Source of the DNA: Actinomycetes bacterium
GTDB taxonomy: Bacteria > Actinomycetota > Acidimicrobiia > Acidimicrobiales > Microtrichaceae
Assembly: GCA_023423215.1 (NCBI GenBank)
Contig: JAFAFZ010000183.1
Span: 1-7,148, forward strand
DNA length: 7,148 nucleotides
Reading direction: 5' to 3'
Shown: positions 1 to 6,178 of the stretch, piece after piece
Layout: every line of letters begins with the position of its first letter
Position numbering within the stretch: position 1 is the stretch's first letter
Notes under the pieces: model-generated
What the model saw: only the letters and a program-made list of their open reading frames with translations
Told to the model about the DNA's origin: nothing
The model's database searches: none
Made by a program: the position numbers and the translations under genes

Positions 1-396
1 GCGGTCCTGCTGCGCTCGATGCGCCCGCAGCAGGACCCGGCCAGCTACGTCTTCGTCACCCACGACCCGGCGGCGGCGCTGCCGCTCGGCGTCGACGCGG
101 TCGTCGTCGTGCGAGAGGCCGAAGGCACCACGGCGGTGATCCCGACCGGCCAGCTCGGGGCGGCCCTCGCCGCCGGAGCCGTGTGCGAGGACCCGCGGCC
201 GATGGCTCGCCTCACGCTGAGCGTGCACTCGGCGCTCGCGGCGGTCGGACTCACCGCGGCGGTGTCGACCGCGCTGGCCGAGCGCGGGATCAGCTGCAAC
301 GTGGTCGCGGGCTACTTCCACGACCACCTGTTCGTCCCGGCCCCCGACGCGCCCGAGGCGCTGGTCGCGCTGGCGGAGCTGAGCGCACGCGTCTGA
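1..396 (+). CDS. ACT-domain protein (DUF2241/ACT_3 type), 5'-truncated
   Basis: This is a small stand-alone ACT-domain protein whose N-terminus lies left of the window. The frame is open from base 1 (AVLLRSMRPQ...), and LRSMRP followed by Y-V-F-V-T resembles the start region of this family, so the ATG at 19 is probably internal. The visible part has two halves. The first is a beta-rich stretch ending at VIPTGQLG. The second is a typical ACT unit with LTLSVHSALAAVGLTAAVS, then the family hallmark GISCNVVAGYFHDHLFVP close to the C-terminus. ACT domains usually bind amino acids or other small ligands and regulate metabolism, but single-domain members of this group have no assigned role. Stop codon TGA at 394-396. 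No terminator-like hairpin follows before the next gene. Family assignment is from recalled motif likeness; ligand unknown. Confidence 0.85.
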   Translation, partial: AVLLRSMRPQQDPASYVFVTHDPAAALPLGVDAVVVVREAEGTTAVIPTGQLGAALAAGAVCEDPRPMARLTLSVHSALAAVGLTAAVSTALAERGISCNVVAGYFHDHLFVPAPDAPEALVALAELSARV

Positions 397-402
397 ATTT
401 TC

Positions 403-414
403 AGAACAGGTTCT
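403..414. promoter_or_regulatory. KstR-like inverted repeat AGAAC-AG-GTTCT upstream of the dehydrogenase
   Basis: A perfect 5-bp inverted repeat (AGAAC, 2-nt spacer, GTTCT) lies 65 nt before the dehydrogenase start. Its core AACnnGTT matches the centre of the published KstR operator consensus TnnAACnnGTTnnA, but the outer T and A positions are both C here. A weak promoter could overlap it: a TATTGT box at 424-429 fits the actinobacterial TAnnnT -10 form, with a poor TTTTCA -35 candidate at 398-403 and an over-long spacer. The site is AT-rich compared with its surroundings, as expected for a promoter. What is seen is the symmetry; binding by a TetR-type regulator such as KstR is inference. Confidence 0.45.
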
Positions 415-466
415 CGTTGTACGTATTGTGGCGGAGCCGACAGCGCCGCCGTCCGTGCGGCACGAC

Positions 467-472
467 AGGGGG
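467..472 (+). promoter_or_regulatory. Ribosome binding site of the alcohol dehydrogenase
   Basis: AGGGGG followed by A lies 7 nt before the ATG at 480, a normal Shine-Dalgarno spacing. It fixes the start at 480; the open frame extends back to 183, but the upstream part overlaps the ACT-domain gene out of frame and is a shadow. Confidence 0.75.
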
Positions 473-479
473 AACCACG

Positions 480-1592
480 ATGGAGACGCAGGCCGCAATC
501 CTCTGGGAGCAGGGCGCACCCTGGAGCGTCGAGACGATCACGCTCGACCCGCCCAAGGCGGGCGAGGTGCTGGTCGAGATGACCGCGTCGGGCATGTGCC
601 ACTCGGACGACCACGCCCGCACCGGCGACCTGCCCGCGATCACCCCGCTGATCGGCGGCCACGAGGGCGCCGGGGTCGTGCTCGAGGTCGGCGAGGGCGT
701 CACGACCGTGGCCCCCGGCGACCACGTGGTCTTCAGCTTCGTGCCGGCGTGCGGTCACTGCCAGTCGTGCGCGGACGGCCACTCGAACCTGTGCGACAAC
801 GGCGCGGCGCTGCTCGTCGGCGCCCAGCTCGACGGCACGAGCCGCCACCACGCGGCGGACGGCACCGACCTGTGGACCATGGTCTGCCTGGGCACCTTCG
901 GCAAGCACACCGTGGTCAACGAGATGTCCTGCGTGAAGATCGAGGACGACATCCCGCTCGAGCTGGCCTGCCTGGTCGGCTGCGGCGTCACCACCGGCTG
1001 GGGCTCGTCGGTCTACGCCGCCGAGGTCCGCCCCGGCGACAACGTGGCGGTCATCGGCGTGGGTGGCATCGGCGCCGCCGCGGTGCAGGGCGCCCGCCTG
1101 GCCGGGGCGCGCAACATCATCGCCATCGACCCCGTCGAGTTCAAGCGTGAGCAGGCCCTGAAGTTCGGCGCCACGCACACGGCCAACAGCATCGGCGAGT
1201 CCTACGAGCTCATCCAGCAGCTCACCTGGGGCCGCATGTGCGACAAGATCATCTGCGCCGTCGGCGTGGGCGACGGCGAGCAGATCGCGCCGATCATGAC
1301 CCTGTGCGCGAAGCGCGGCAAGGTCGTCGTCACGAACATCCACCCGGCGTCCGAGGGTCAGATCAGCATCTCGCTGTGCGACCTGACGCTGATGGAGAAG
1401 CAGCTGGTCGGCACCATCTTCGGCTCGGCGAACCCGCACTCGGACATCCCACGGCTGATGCACCTGTACCGCAACGGCCAGCTGGACCTGGCCGGCATGG
1501 TGACCCGCGAGTACGCGCTCGAGGACATCAACCAGGGCTTCGACGACATGCTCTCGGGCCGCAACATCCGCGGCGTGCTCCGCTACAAGTGA
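480..1592 (+). CDS. NDMA-dependent (mycofactocin-associated) zinc alcohol dehydrogenase
   Basis: This is a 370-residue medium-chain zinc alcohol dehydrogenase of the NDMA-dependent type (recalled as TIGR03989, Rxyl_3153 family). It oxidises an alcohol to an aldehyde in the cytosol. The N-terminal catalytic domain shows the zinc ligand C40 (GMCHSD), H61-E62 (GGHEGAG) and a third ligand C168 (LVGCGVTTGWG). The structural zinc site is C91, C94, C97 and C105. The Rossmann fold has GVGGIG at 193-198, followed by IIAIDP with D217, which indicates NAD(H) rather than NADP(H). Family features include WEQGAPW near the start, LTLMEKQLVGTIFGSANP, and the C-terminal INQGFDDMLSGRNIRGVLRYK; length is normal for the family. 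In known members the nicotinamide stays bound and is reoxidised by an external carrier, NDMA in vitro and probably mycofactocin in vivo. No mycofactocin genes are in the window. It is followed 42 nt later by the hydrolase gene, apparently with a separate promoter. The substrate cannot be read from the sequence. Confidence 0.95.
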   Translation: METQAAILWEQGAPWSVETITLDPPKAGEVLVEMTASGMCHSDDHARTGDLPAITPLIGGHEGAGVVLEVGEGVTTVAPGDHVVFSFVPACGHCQSCADGHSNLCDNGAALLVGAQLDGTSRHHAADGTDLWTMVCLGTFGKHTVVNEMSCVKIEDDIPLELACLVGCGVTTGWGSSVYAAEVRPGDNVAVIGVGGIGAAAVQGARLAGARNIIAIDPVEFKREQALKFGATHTANSIGESYELIQQLTWGRMCDKIICAVGVGDGEQIAPIMTLCAKRGKVVVTNIHPASEGQISISLCDLTLMEKQLVGTIFGSANPHSDIPRLMHLYRNGQLDLAGMVTREYALEDINQGFDDMLSGRNIRGVLRYK

Positions 1593-1598
1593 TCCCCC

Positions 1599-1625
1599 GG
1601 TAGTCGCACTGCGAGTGCGACTACC
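1599..1625. promoter_or_regulatory. Perfect 12-bp dyad, probable operator over the hydrolase promoter
   Basis: GGTAGTCGCACT at 1599-1610 is followed by the spacer GCG and then its exact reverse complement AGTGCGACTACC at 1614-1625. It begins 6 nt after the dehydrogenase stop and ends 9 nt before the hydrolase ATG. The right arm shares its last four bases with a TACCGT -10 box (1622-1627), so a protein bound here would cover the promoter. Size and symmetry fit an operator for a dimeric helix-turn-helix regulator (TetR type, for example). The alternative is a transcription terminator for the dehydrogenase, since the RNA would form a very stable hairpin, but no T run follows. Both roles may apply. 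The cognate regulator is not identified. Confidence 0.7.
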
Positions 1626-1627
1626 GT
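1622..1627 (+). promoter_or_regulatory. Putative -10 box of a leaderless hydrolase transcript
   Basis: TACCGT fits the actinobacterial TAnnnT -10 form and ends 7 nt before the ATG at 1635, the spacing expected when transcription starts at the A of the start codon. There is no purine-rich Shine-Dalgarno before this ATG (the preceding bases are GTCGCCCGC), which supports leaderless translation. No clear -35 box is visible. Confidence 0.5.
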
Positions 1628-1634
1628 CGCCCGC

Positions 1635-2534
1635 ATGAGCGACACGGGGACCGCTGCGCAGATCGTCGACGCGTGGGAGCGCTCCGGCGAGCGCGTCCCG
1701 ACCGAGTGGGGCGAGGTCTGGGTGCTCGACACCCCGGCGTCCGAGCCCTCGCCGGGCGACGCGGCGGGACCGCCGCTGCTGGTGGTGCACGGCTTCCCGA
1801 CCAACTCCTTCGACTTCCGCACGGTCCTGCCGGCGCTCTCGCGGCGTCGGCGGGTCGTGCTGTTCGACCAGCTCGGCTTCGGCCTGTCGGACAAGCCGGA
1901 CCGCCGCTACGGCATCCACCTGCACGCGGACACCGCCGAGGCGGTCGCCGTCGCGCTGGGGTTGGGCGAGGTCGACCTGCTCACCCACGACATGGGCGAC
2001 ACCGTCGGTGGCGAGCTGCTGGCCCGCGACCTGGAAGGTCGCTCCCCGCTCTCGTTCCGACGCCGGGTGCTCGCCAACGGTTCGATCTACCTGGAGCTGG
2101 CACAGCTGACCGTCGGCCAGCAGCTGCTCAGCGCTCTGCCGGACGAGGCGATGGACCACATCACCGACGACGGCTACTGCGCCGGGATCGCCGGCACCTT
2201 CGCCGAGGGCAGCCCGGTCGACCCCGTCGAGCTCGACGCCCAGTGGTTGCTCGAGTCACGTGCGGACGGGCATCGACTGCTGGCCCGCACGATCCGCTAC
2301 CTCGAGGACCGTCGCGCCGAGGAGGCCCGCTTCACCGGAGCGATCGAGACGCACCCCTCGCCGCTGACCGTCGTGTGGGGCGATCAGGACCCCGTCGCGG
2401 TGTTCCCCATGACCGATCGACTGCTCCGGGCGCGGCCCGACGCCGCCCGCGGGGTGCGGCAGGGCGTCGGCCACTACCCGATGATCGAGGACCCGGATCG
2501 CTTCACCGCAGCGGTGCTGTCCGGACTGGACTGA
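1635..2534 (+). CDS. Alpha/beta hydrolase, MEST/epoxide hydrolase-like
   Basis: This is a 299-residue alpha/beta-hydrolase-fold enzyme. The oxyanion-hole motif is HGFPT at 52-56; the nucleophile elbow THDMGDTVG places an aspartate, D119, as the nucleophile, so a covalent alkyl-enzyme mechanism as in epoxide hydrolases and haloalkane dehalogenases is expected rather than a serine esterase. The acid is D250 or D252 in WGDQDPV, and the base is H280 in GVGHYPMIEDP. The order LGFGLSDKP, HDxGDxV, LANGSIY, GDQDPV, xHYPxxEDP resembles, from memory, vertebrate MEST/PEG1 and its bacterial relatives more than classical epoxide hydrolases, which carry HDWGG. An alpha-helical cap lies between about 150 and 230. 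There is no signal peptide, so it is cytosolic. The start is supported by the leaderless -10 box, since no Shine-Dalgarno is present. It ends 6 nt before the convergent permease gene. The substrate is unknown. Confidence 0.88.
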   Translation: MSDTGTAAQIVDAWERSGERVPTEWGEVWVLDTPASEPSPGDAAGPPLLVVHGFPTNSFDFRTVLPALSRRRRVVLFDQLGFGLSDKPDRRYGIHLHADTAEAVAVALGLGEVDLLTHDMGDTVGGELLARDLEGRSPLSFRRRVLANGSIYLELAQLTVGQQLLSALPDEAMDHITDDGYCAGIAGTFAEGSPVDPVELDAQWLLESRADGHRLLARTIRYLEDRRAEEARFTGAIETHPSPLTVVWGDQDPVAVFPMTDRLLRARPDAARGVRQGVGHYPMIEDPDRFTAAVLSGLD

Positions 2535-2540
2535 ACGCCC

Positions 2541-3371
2541 CTACTTCGACCGGGAGGAGAACTTCCGGAACGAGAGGAACGCGAACACGACGGTGATGCC
2601 GACCGCCCAGAGGATGGACTGCCACACCGTGTCGCCCACCGGCTTGCCGTTGTAGAGCGCGCGGCTGGCGTTGGTGACGATCGTGAACGGGTTGACGTCC
2701 GCGATCTTCGCGAGCCACGACGGCATCGTCTCGGTCGCGACGAAGGCGGACGAGATGAACGTCAGGGGGAACATCCAGATGAACCCCGCCGAGTTGGCCG
2801 CCTCGACCGACTTCACCGACAGGCCGATGTAGGCCTGGATCCAGCTGAAGGCGAAGGCGAACATCAGCAGCAGCAGCGTGGCGAGCGCCGCGTTGGCGAT
2901 GCCGCCCTCGAGCCGGAAGCCGACGACGAAGCCGACGATCAGCATGATCACGAAGGTGAAGATGTTGCGCAGCAGGTCCGAGAAGGTGCGGCCGATGAGC
3001 ACGGCCGAGGGGTACATCGGCAGCGAGCGCAGCCGGTCGATGAAGCCCTTCTGCATGTCCTCGGCGATGCCGATGCCGGTGTAGGCCGAGCCGAACACGA
3101 TCGTCTGGGCGAAGATGCCGGGCACGACGAACTGCTCGTAGGTGGCGTAGCCCGGGATGTTGATCGCCCCGCCGAAGACGTAGACGAACAGCACCACGAA
3201 CATGATCGGCTGGATGGCCGCGAAGACCAGCAGGTCGGGGTTGCGCCACGTCGCGATGAGGTGGCGGGACGCCTCGGCCCAGGTGTCGCGGGCGAGCCAC
3301 GCGGGCCCGGTGGGCACGGTGTGGTCGCCGGGCGTGGGACCCGAGGTGGCATCGACGGTGAGCGCGCTCAT
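2541..3371 (-). CDS. ABC-2 type exporter permease, DrrB-like
   Basis: This 276-residue inner-membrane protein is the transmembrane subunit of a daunorubicin-resistance-type exporter. A soluble N-terminal stretch of about 45 residues is followed by roughly six hydrophobic helices: near 48-68, 82-101, 130-146, 152-172, 182-202 and 250-268. Between helices 2 and 3 lies EDMQKGFIDRLRSLPM (103-118), the DrrB-type cytoplasmic motif thought to contact the ATPase, and DVNPFT lies before the last helix, as in other ABC-2 permeases. The protein ends with a short basic tail. The start at 3371 has a full GGAGGT Shine-Dalgarno, and its ATG overlaps the stop of the ATPase gene in ATGA (3371-3368), implying translational coupling and a 1:1 complex. 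An open frame continues upstream to 3845 but it only shadows the ATPase gene. The exported compound (drug, lipid or other) is not indicated. Confidence 0.92.
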   Translation of the reverse strand: MSALTVDATSGPTPGDHTVPTGPAWLARDTWAEASRHLIATWRNPDLLVFAAIQPIMFVVLFVYVFGGAINIPGYATYEQFVVPGIFAQTIVFGSAYTGIGIAEDMQKGFIDRLRSLPMYPSAVLIGRTFSDLLRNIFTFVIMLIVGFVVGFRLEGGIANAALATLLLLMFAFAFSWIQAYIGLSVKSVEAANSAGFIWMFPLTFISSAFVATETMPSWLAKIADVNPFTIVTNASRALYNGKPVGDTVWQSILWAVGITVVFAFLSFRKFSSRSK

Positions 3372-4363
3372 CGCGGACCTCCGGTGGTGGCGGGGACGGG
3401 ATCGGGCTGGTCCTCGTCGTCCTCTGCACGGTGGCCCGTGAGCTGGAGGAAGACGTCGTCCAGGGTGGGCCGGCGCACGACGACGTCGAGCACGTCGATC
3501 TGGTGCTCGTCGAGCGTGCGCACGACGGTCGGCACGATGTGGTCGGTGGTGCGGACCGGCACGCTGACCGTGCGGTTCGGCACGTCCACCGTCTCGGCGA
3601 CGCCCTCGAGCACGAACTGCGAGAGCAGGCCGGGGACCCGCTCGAGCGTCGCGGGGTCCGTGACGGTGACCTCGACCCGCTCGCCGCCGCTCTGCGCCTT
3701 CAGCTCCTCGGCGGTGCCGCGGGCGATGACCGTGCCCTTGTCGATGACGACGATCGAGCTGGCCAGGCGCTCGGCCTCGTCCAGGTACTGCGTCGTCAGC
3801 AGCGTGGTCGTGCCGTCCGCGACCAGGCCGTCGATGACGTCCCACATCTCGAGGCGGGACCGCGGGTCCAGACCGGTCGTGGGCTCGTCCAGGAAGAGCA
3901 CCGAGGGCCGGGCGATCAGGCTCATGGCGATGTCCAGCCGGCGGCGCATGCCGCCGGAGTACCCCTTGACGACGCGGTCGCCCGCTTCGTCCAGGCTGAA
4001 CCGCTCGAGCAGCTCGCGCGAGCGGGCGCGGGCCTCTCCGGCTCGCATGTGGAAGAGGCGGCCCACCAGCTGCAGGTTCTCGAACCCGGTGAGGCGCTCG
4101 TCCACCGCCGCGTACTGACCGGTGAGCCCGATGCGGGCGCGGGCCCGGCGGGGATCGGCCACGACGTCGATGCCGTCGATGAAGGCCTTGCCCCCGTCGG
4201 GCTTCAGCAAGGTGGTGAGGATGCGGACGGCGGTGGTCTTCCCGGCTCCGTTGGGACCGAGCACACCCAGGATCGTTGCGCGATCGATCTCCAGATCGAT
4301 GCCCCTGAGTGCCTCGGTCTCTCCGAACCGCTTGACCAACCCTTCGGCTCTGACGGCAGACAC
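3368..4363 (-). CDS. ABC exporter ATPase, DrrA-like
   Basis: This 331-residue cytosolic ATPase powers the permease encoded directly downstream. Motifs in order are Walker A GPNGAGKT (36-43), the Q-loop glutamine Q83 ([11 protein letters not shown]), ABC signature [13 protein letters not shown] (from 133), Walker B VLFLDEP (154-160) with catalytic E159, D-loop GLDP, and an H-loop in which glutamine Q191 ([14 protein letters not shown]) replaces histidine, as usual in the DrrA family. About 100 residues after the nucleotide-binding domain form the DrrA-type C-terminal domain, ending in [14 protein letters not shown] and an acidic tail. I choose a GTG start at 4363 ([14 protein letters not shown]), because homology begins there and a TAGGGT box lies 7 nt upstream; the 116 codons of open frame before it do not look like protein of this family. 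The TetR regulator is divergent. Substrate unknown; multidrug, antibiotic or lipid export are all possible. Confidence 0.93.
   Translation of the reverse strand: MSAVRAEGLVKRFGETEALRGIDLEIDRATILGVLGPNGAGKTTAVRILTTLLKPDGGKAFIDGIDVVADPRRARARIGLTGQYAAVDERLTGFENLQLVGRLFHMRAGEARARSRELLERFSLDEAGDRVVKGYSGGMRRRLDIAMSLIARPSVLFLDEPTTGLDPRSRLEMWDVIDGLVADGTTTLLTTQYLDEAERLASSIVVIDKGTVIARGTAEELKAQSGGERVEVTVTDPATLERVPGLLSQFVLEGVAETVDVPNRTVSVPVRTTDHIVPTVVRTLDEHQIDVLDVVVRRPTLDDVFLQLTGHRAEDDEDQPDPVPATTGGPR
3377..3382 (-). promoter_or_regulatory. Ribosome binding site of the permease
   Basis: GGAGGT on the minus strand, 5 nt before the ATG, lies inside the last codons of the ATPase gene. It selects the start at 3371 out of a much longer open frame. 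Confidence 0.85.
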
Positions 4364-4370
4364 GCCACGC

Positions 4371-4376
4371 ACCCTA
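4371..4376 (-). promoter_or_regulatory. Putative -10 box of a leaderless exporter operon transcript
   Basis: On the minus strand TAGGGT is followed by exactly 7 nt and then the GTG at 4363. This is the same geometry as at the hydrolase gene. No Shine-Dalgarno is present between the box and the GTG, and no good -35 box is seen. Confidence 0.5.
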
Positions 4377-4569
4377 GAGAAGGGGTGTGACAGCGAGCAC
4401 CTCCATTTCTCGACCCTGGGCTCCTCCCGCCCGGCCGCTCCGGCGTCCCGCAGCCACGGGCGGGTCCGTCGCGCGGTCGCCACGGAGCGTGGTGCGGGTG
4501 TGACCGTTGCAGTTCCTGGGTACCGGCACGGAACGAATCGGATCCGAGCGGTGGGTCCGATGTGGTCGC

Positions 4570-4575
4570 AGGAAG
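4570..4575 (+). promoter_or_regulatory. Ribosome binding site of the TetR gene
   Basis: AGGAAG ends 8 nt before the ATG at 4584 and 5 nt before an in-frame GTG at 4581, so either codon could be used. A nearer AGGAG at 4577-4581 is too close to serve these starts. The in-frame ATG at 4560 has no comparable site. Confidence 0.55.
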
Positions 4576-4583
4576 CAGGAGTG

Positions 4584-5159
4584 ATGACCCGAACACGACT
4601 GACGGAAGCAGAGGGCCGGGCGGCGCTGCTGGCCGCCGCCACCGAGATCGTGACCGAGACCGGCTCCCCGAACATCTCGGTGCGCGAGGTCGCCGCACGT
4701 GCCGGCATCAACCACGGCCTCGTCCACCGCTACTTCGGCACCAAGGACACGCTCATCGCCGCGGTGATCGACGAGCTCGCCGAGCGGGGCGCGCACGAGC
4801 TGCGCGAGCAGGGCGGCGAGTCGGTCGTCGCCGGTGACGGCGCCGGGACGCTCGCCCGCCTCATCGGCCACGCCATGGTGGCCGGGAGCGACGACGTCGG
4901 CGACGGGGGGCGTTCGCACCCGGTCGCCGACGTGCTGGTCGCCCGCTGTCGCGAGCAGGCCGGTCTCTCCGAGGACGCCGCACGGGTCGCGGCCGCCCAG
5001 ATCATCGCCCTGACGCTCGGCTGGCGGCTCAACGAGCCCTTCCTCGTCAGCGCCTGCGGGCTCGGCGAGCGTGACGTGCTCGAGCTGCGTCGCGAGCTCT
5101 ACCGCACCTGCGTGCGGGTCGCGGAGTCGGTGGCCGAACCGGTGCGCCTGGCCGGTTGA
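4584..5159 (+). CDS. TetR/AcrR-family transcriptional regulator
   Basis: This 191-residue protein is a one-component repressor of normal TetR length. Helix 1 is around residues 8-26 ([20 protein letters not shown]). The helix-turn-helix is at about 32-51 ([20 protein letters not shown]), with the family mark YFGTKDTL directly after. The rest is a helical ligand-binding and dimerisation domain, which is too variable to name a ligand; it includes a polar Gly/Asp-rich loop near 105-115 ([13 protein letters not shown]). It is divergent from the DrrAB-like exporter operon, so it most likely represses that operon and itself from the 220-nt gap, but this is context inference. It could also control the hydrolase or dehydrogenase, both of which have dyad sites in front of them. 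Start at 4584 or 4581. It converges with the LLM oxidoreductase, with 39 nt between the stops and no clear terminator. Confidence 0.92.
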   Translation: MTRTRLTEAEGRAALLAAATEIVTETGSPNISVREVAARAGINHGLVHRYFGTKDTLIAAVIDELAERGAHELREQGGESVVAGDGAGTLARLIGHAMVAGSDDVGDGGRSHPVADVLVARCREQAGLSEDAARVAAAQIIALTLGWRLNEPFLVSACGLGERDVLELRRELYRTCVRVAESVAEPVRLAG

Positions 5160-5198
5160 AGCGATCCGACCGCGATGGCTCCTGACTGAGCTCCCGGG

Positions 5199-6173
5199 TC
5201 ACTCCTGCCCCAGGACCTCGGTCGCGAAGAGCTCCAGGCTGCGCCACGCCAGCTCGGGTGGGATGCCGCCCATCATCGGGTTGAGCGGCAGGGTTCCGGA
5301 CGGCCCCAGGTCCGCCAGCAGCTGTCGGCACTGCGCAGGGGTCAGCACCAGGTACTCGGGGTCGTCGCGCAGCCCGTGGTCCTCGGTGACCTGGCGATGG
5401 CCGGTGTCCAGGCCGGCCTGCGCGGCCCACGCGCCGTACGAGCCCCGGTCGTTGGCGACGTAGGGCCCCACCTCGTCCCACGCGGCGTCGACGTCGTGCG
5501 CCACGTGCAGGAACCGCGGCCCGACCGGCGGCATCTCGCCGAAGTCGGGCCCGCCCGCGTCCAGGATCGCCTGGCGGTAGACGGGCCAGTAGGTGCCGTC
5601 GGAGGGGAAGAAGACGTCTGCGATGCGCGCCGCGCGACGAGCCGCACCGGCCGAGGCGCCGCCCAGGAAGATCGGCGGGCGCGGCTCGCGGAACGGCGCC
5701 GGTCGCACCGTGACAGTTCGCCCCCGGAACTCGAAGGGCTCGCCCGTCCAGGCGGCCTTCAGCGTCTCGATGGCCTCGACCACCGCCGGCACCCGGTCGG
5801 CCAGGTCCTTGCCGAACATCGCGAACTCGGACTCGACGTACCCGTTCGCGACGACGAGCTCGAGCCGCCCCCGGCTGAGCTGGTCGACGACCGCGGCGTC
5901 CTCGGCGATGCGGAGCGGGTCGTGCAGCGGTGCGATCAGCGCGGCGACCCGGATCTTGATGCGAGAGGTCCGCGCCGCGACCGCTGCGGCGAACACGAGC
6001 GGTGAGGGCAGGTACGAGTCCTCGGTGCCGTGGTGCTCGGAGAGGGTGACGGTGCGGATGCCACGCTCCTCGGCCCAGACGATCTGGTCGAGCGCCGCCT
6101 CGTAGCGCTCGGCCGGGGTCGTCCCGGCGAAGCTCGGGTTGCGCAGGTCGTAGCGGATCTCCAGTCGCGGCAT
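5199..6173 (-). CDS. LLM-class flavin-dependent oxidoreductase
   Basis: This 324-residue protein belongs to the bacterial luciferase-like monooxygenase superfamily, a TIM-barrel fold using FMN or coenzyme F420. Visible family features are IRYDLRNP at the first strand, the AEERGIRTVTLSEHHG block with EHHG at 46-49 and SYLPSP at 53-58, IAPLHDPLRIAEDAAVVDQLSRGRLELVVANGY (the strong superfamily block with the Asp-Pro-hydrophobic-Arg and SxGR elements), FRGRTVTVRP, and PPIFLGGAS. Length is normal. The sequence does not tell FMN from F420, nor monooxygenase from dehydrogenase or reductase. There is no signal peptide, so it is cytosolic. The start at 6173 fits the start of homology (MPRLEIRYDLRNP), and a TACGGT box lies 5 nt upstream without a Shine-Dalgarno. 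The frame stays open to 6515, but that part runs antisense to the next gene and is a shadow. The neighbouring membrane protein is divergent. Confidence 0.92.
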   Translation of the reverse strand: MPRLEIRYDLRNPSFAGTTPAERYEAALDQIVWAEERGIRTVTLSEHHGTEDSYLPSPLVFAAAVAARTSRIKIRVAALIAPLHDPLRIAEDAAVVDQLSRGRLELVVANGYVESEFAMFGKDLADRVPAVVEAIETLKAAWTGEPFEFRGRTVTVRPAPFREPRPPIFLGGASAGAARRAARIADVFFPSDGTYWPVYRQAILDAGGPDFGEMPPVGPRFLHVAHDVDAAWDEVGPYVANDRGSYGAWAAQAGLDTGHRQVTEDHGLRDDPEYLVLTPAQCRQLLADLGPSGTLPLNPMMGGIPPELAWRSLELFATEVLGQE

Positions 6174-6178
6174 GCGAC

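Larger units (their letters stand above)
4364..4583. promoter_or_regulatory. Divergent promoter region between the exporter operon and the TetR gene
   Basis: These 220 nt carry no convincing gene. They must contain both promoters and, by the usual logic of divergent TetR/exporter pairs, the TetR operator. Candidate symmetric sites are CCACG-GAG-CGTGG at 4480-4492, the 10-bp palindrome TCGGATCCGA at 4538-4547 (37 nt before the TetR ATG), a GTTCC/GGAAC pair at 4512-4516 and 4530-4534 around GGTACC, and CCCT/AGGG at 4372-4375 and 4381-4384 beside the exporter -10 box. A short direct repeat GTCCGA/ATCCGA also lies at 4542-4560. None is decisive by eye. Confidence 0.5.

Noticed and set aside
403..414. 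LexA/SOS box
   Set aside because: Actinobacterial SOS boxes have GAAC and GTTC separated by about four bases; here the halves are two bases apart.
183..479. N-terminal extension of the dehydrogenase
   Set aside because: The extra residues are Arg/Gly-rich, overlap the ACT-domain gene out of frame, and the family begins at the ATG at 480, which has its own Shine-Dalgarno.
1599..1625. Simple intrinsic terminator
   Set aside because: The stem is strong, but no T run follows, and a promoter -10 box overlaps its end, so an operator reading is preferred; a partial terminator role is not excluded.
312..2159. 615-codon open frame antisense to the dehydrogenase and hydrolase
   Set aside because: Its product is a low-complexity run of Arg, Asp, Val, Ala and His, with no recognisable domain, and it exactly opposes two well-supported genes. 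Long antisense frames are expected where codons strongly favour G/C at the third position.
4122..4559. Upstream extension of the TetR gene
   Set aside because: It runs antisense through the ATPase gene and the divergent promoter region; the helix-turn-helix protein of normal length begins at 4584 (or 4581).
4364..4711. 116-codon N-terminal extension of the exporter ATPase
   Set aside because: ABC ATPases of this type start a few residues before the first beta strand, at the GTG at 4363; the extension overlaps the divergent TetR gene and has no protein-like pattern.
5160..5198. Bidirectional terminator between TetR and the oxidoreductase
   Set aside because: Only GAGCTC and very short pairings are present, with no stable stem and no T run.
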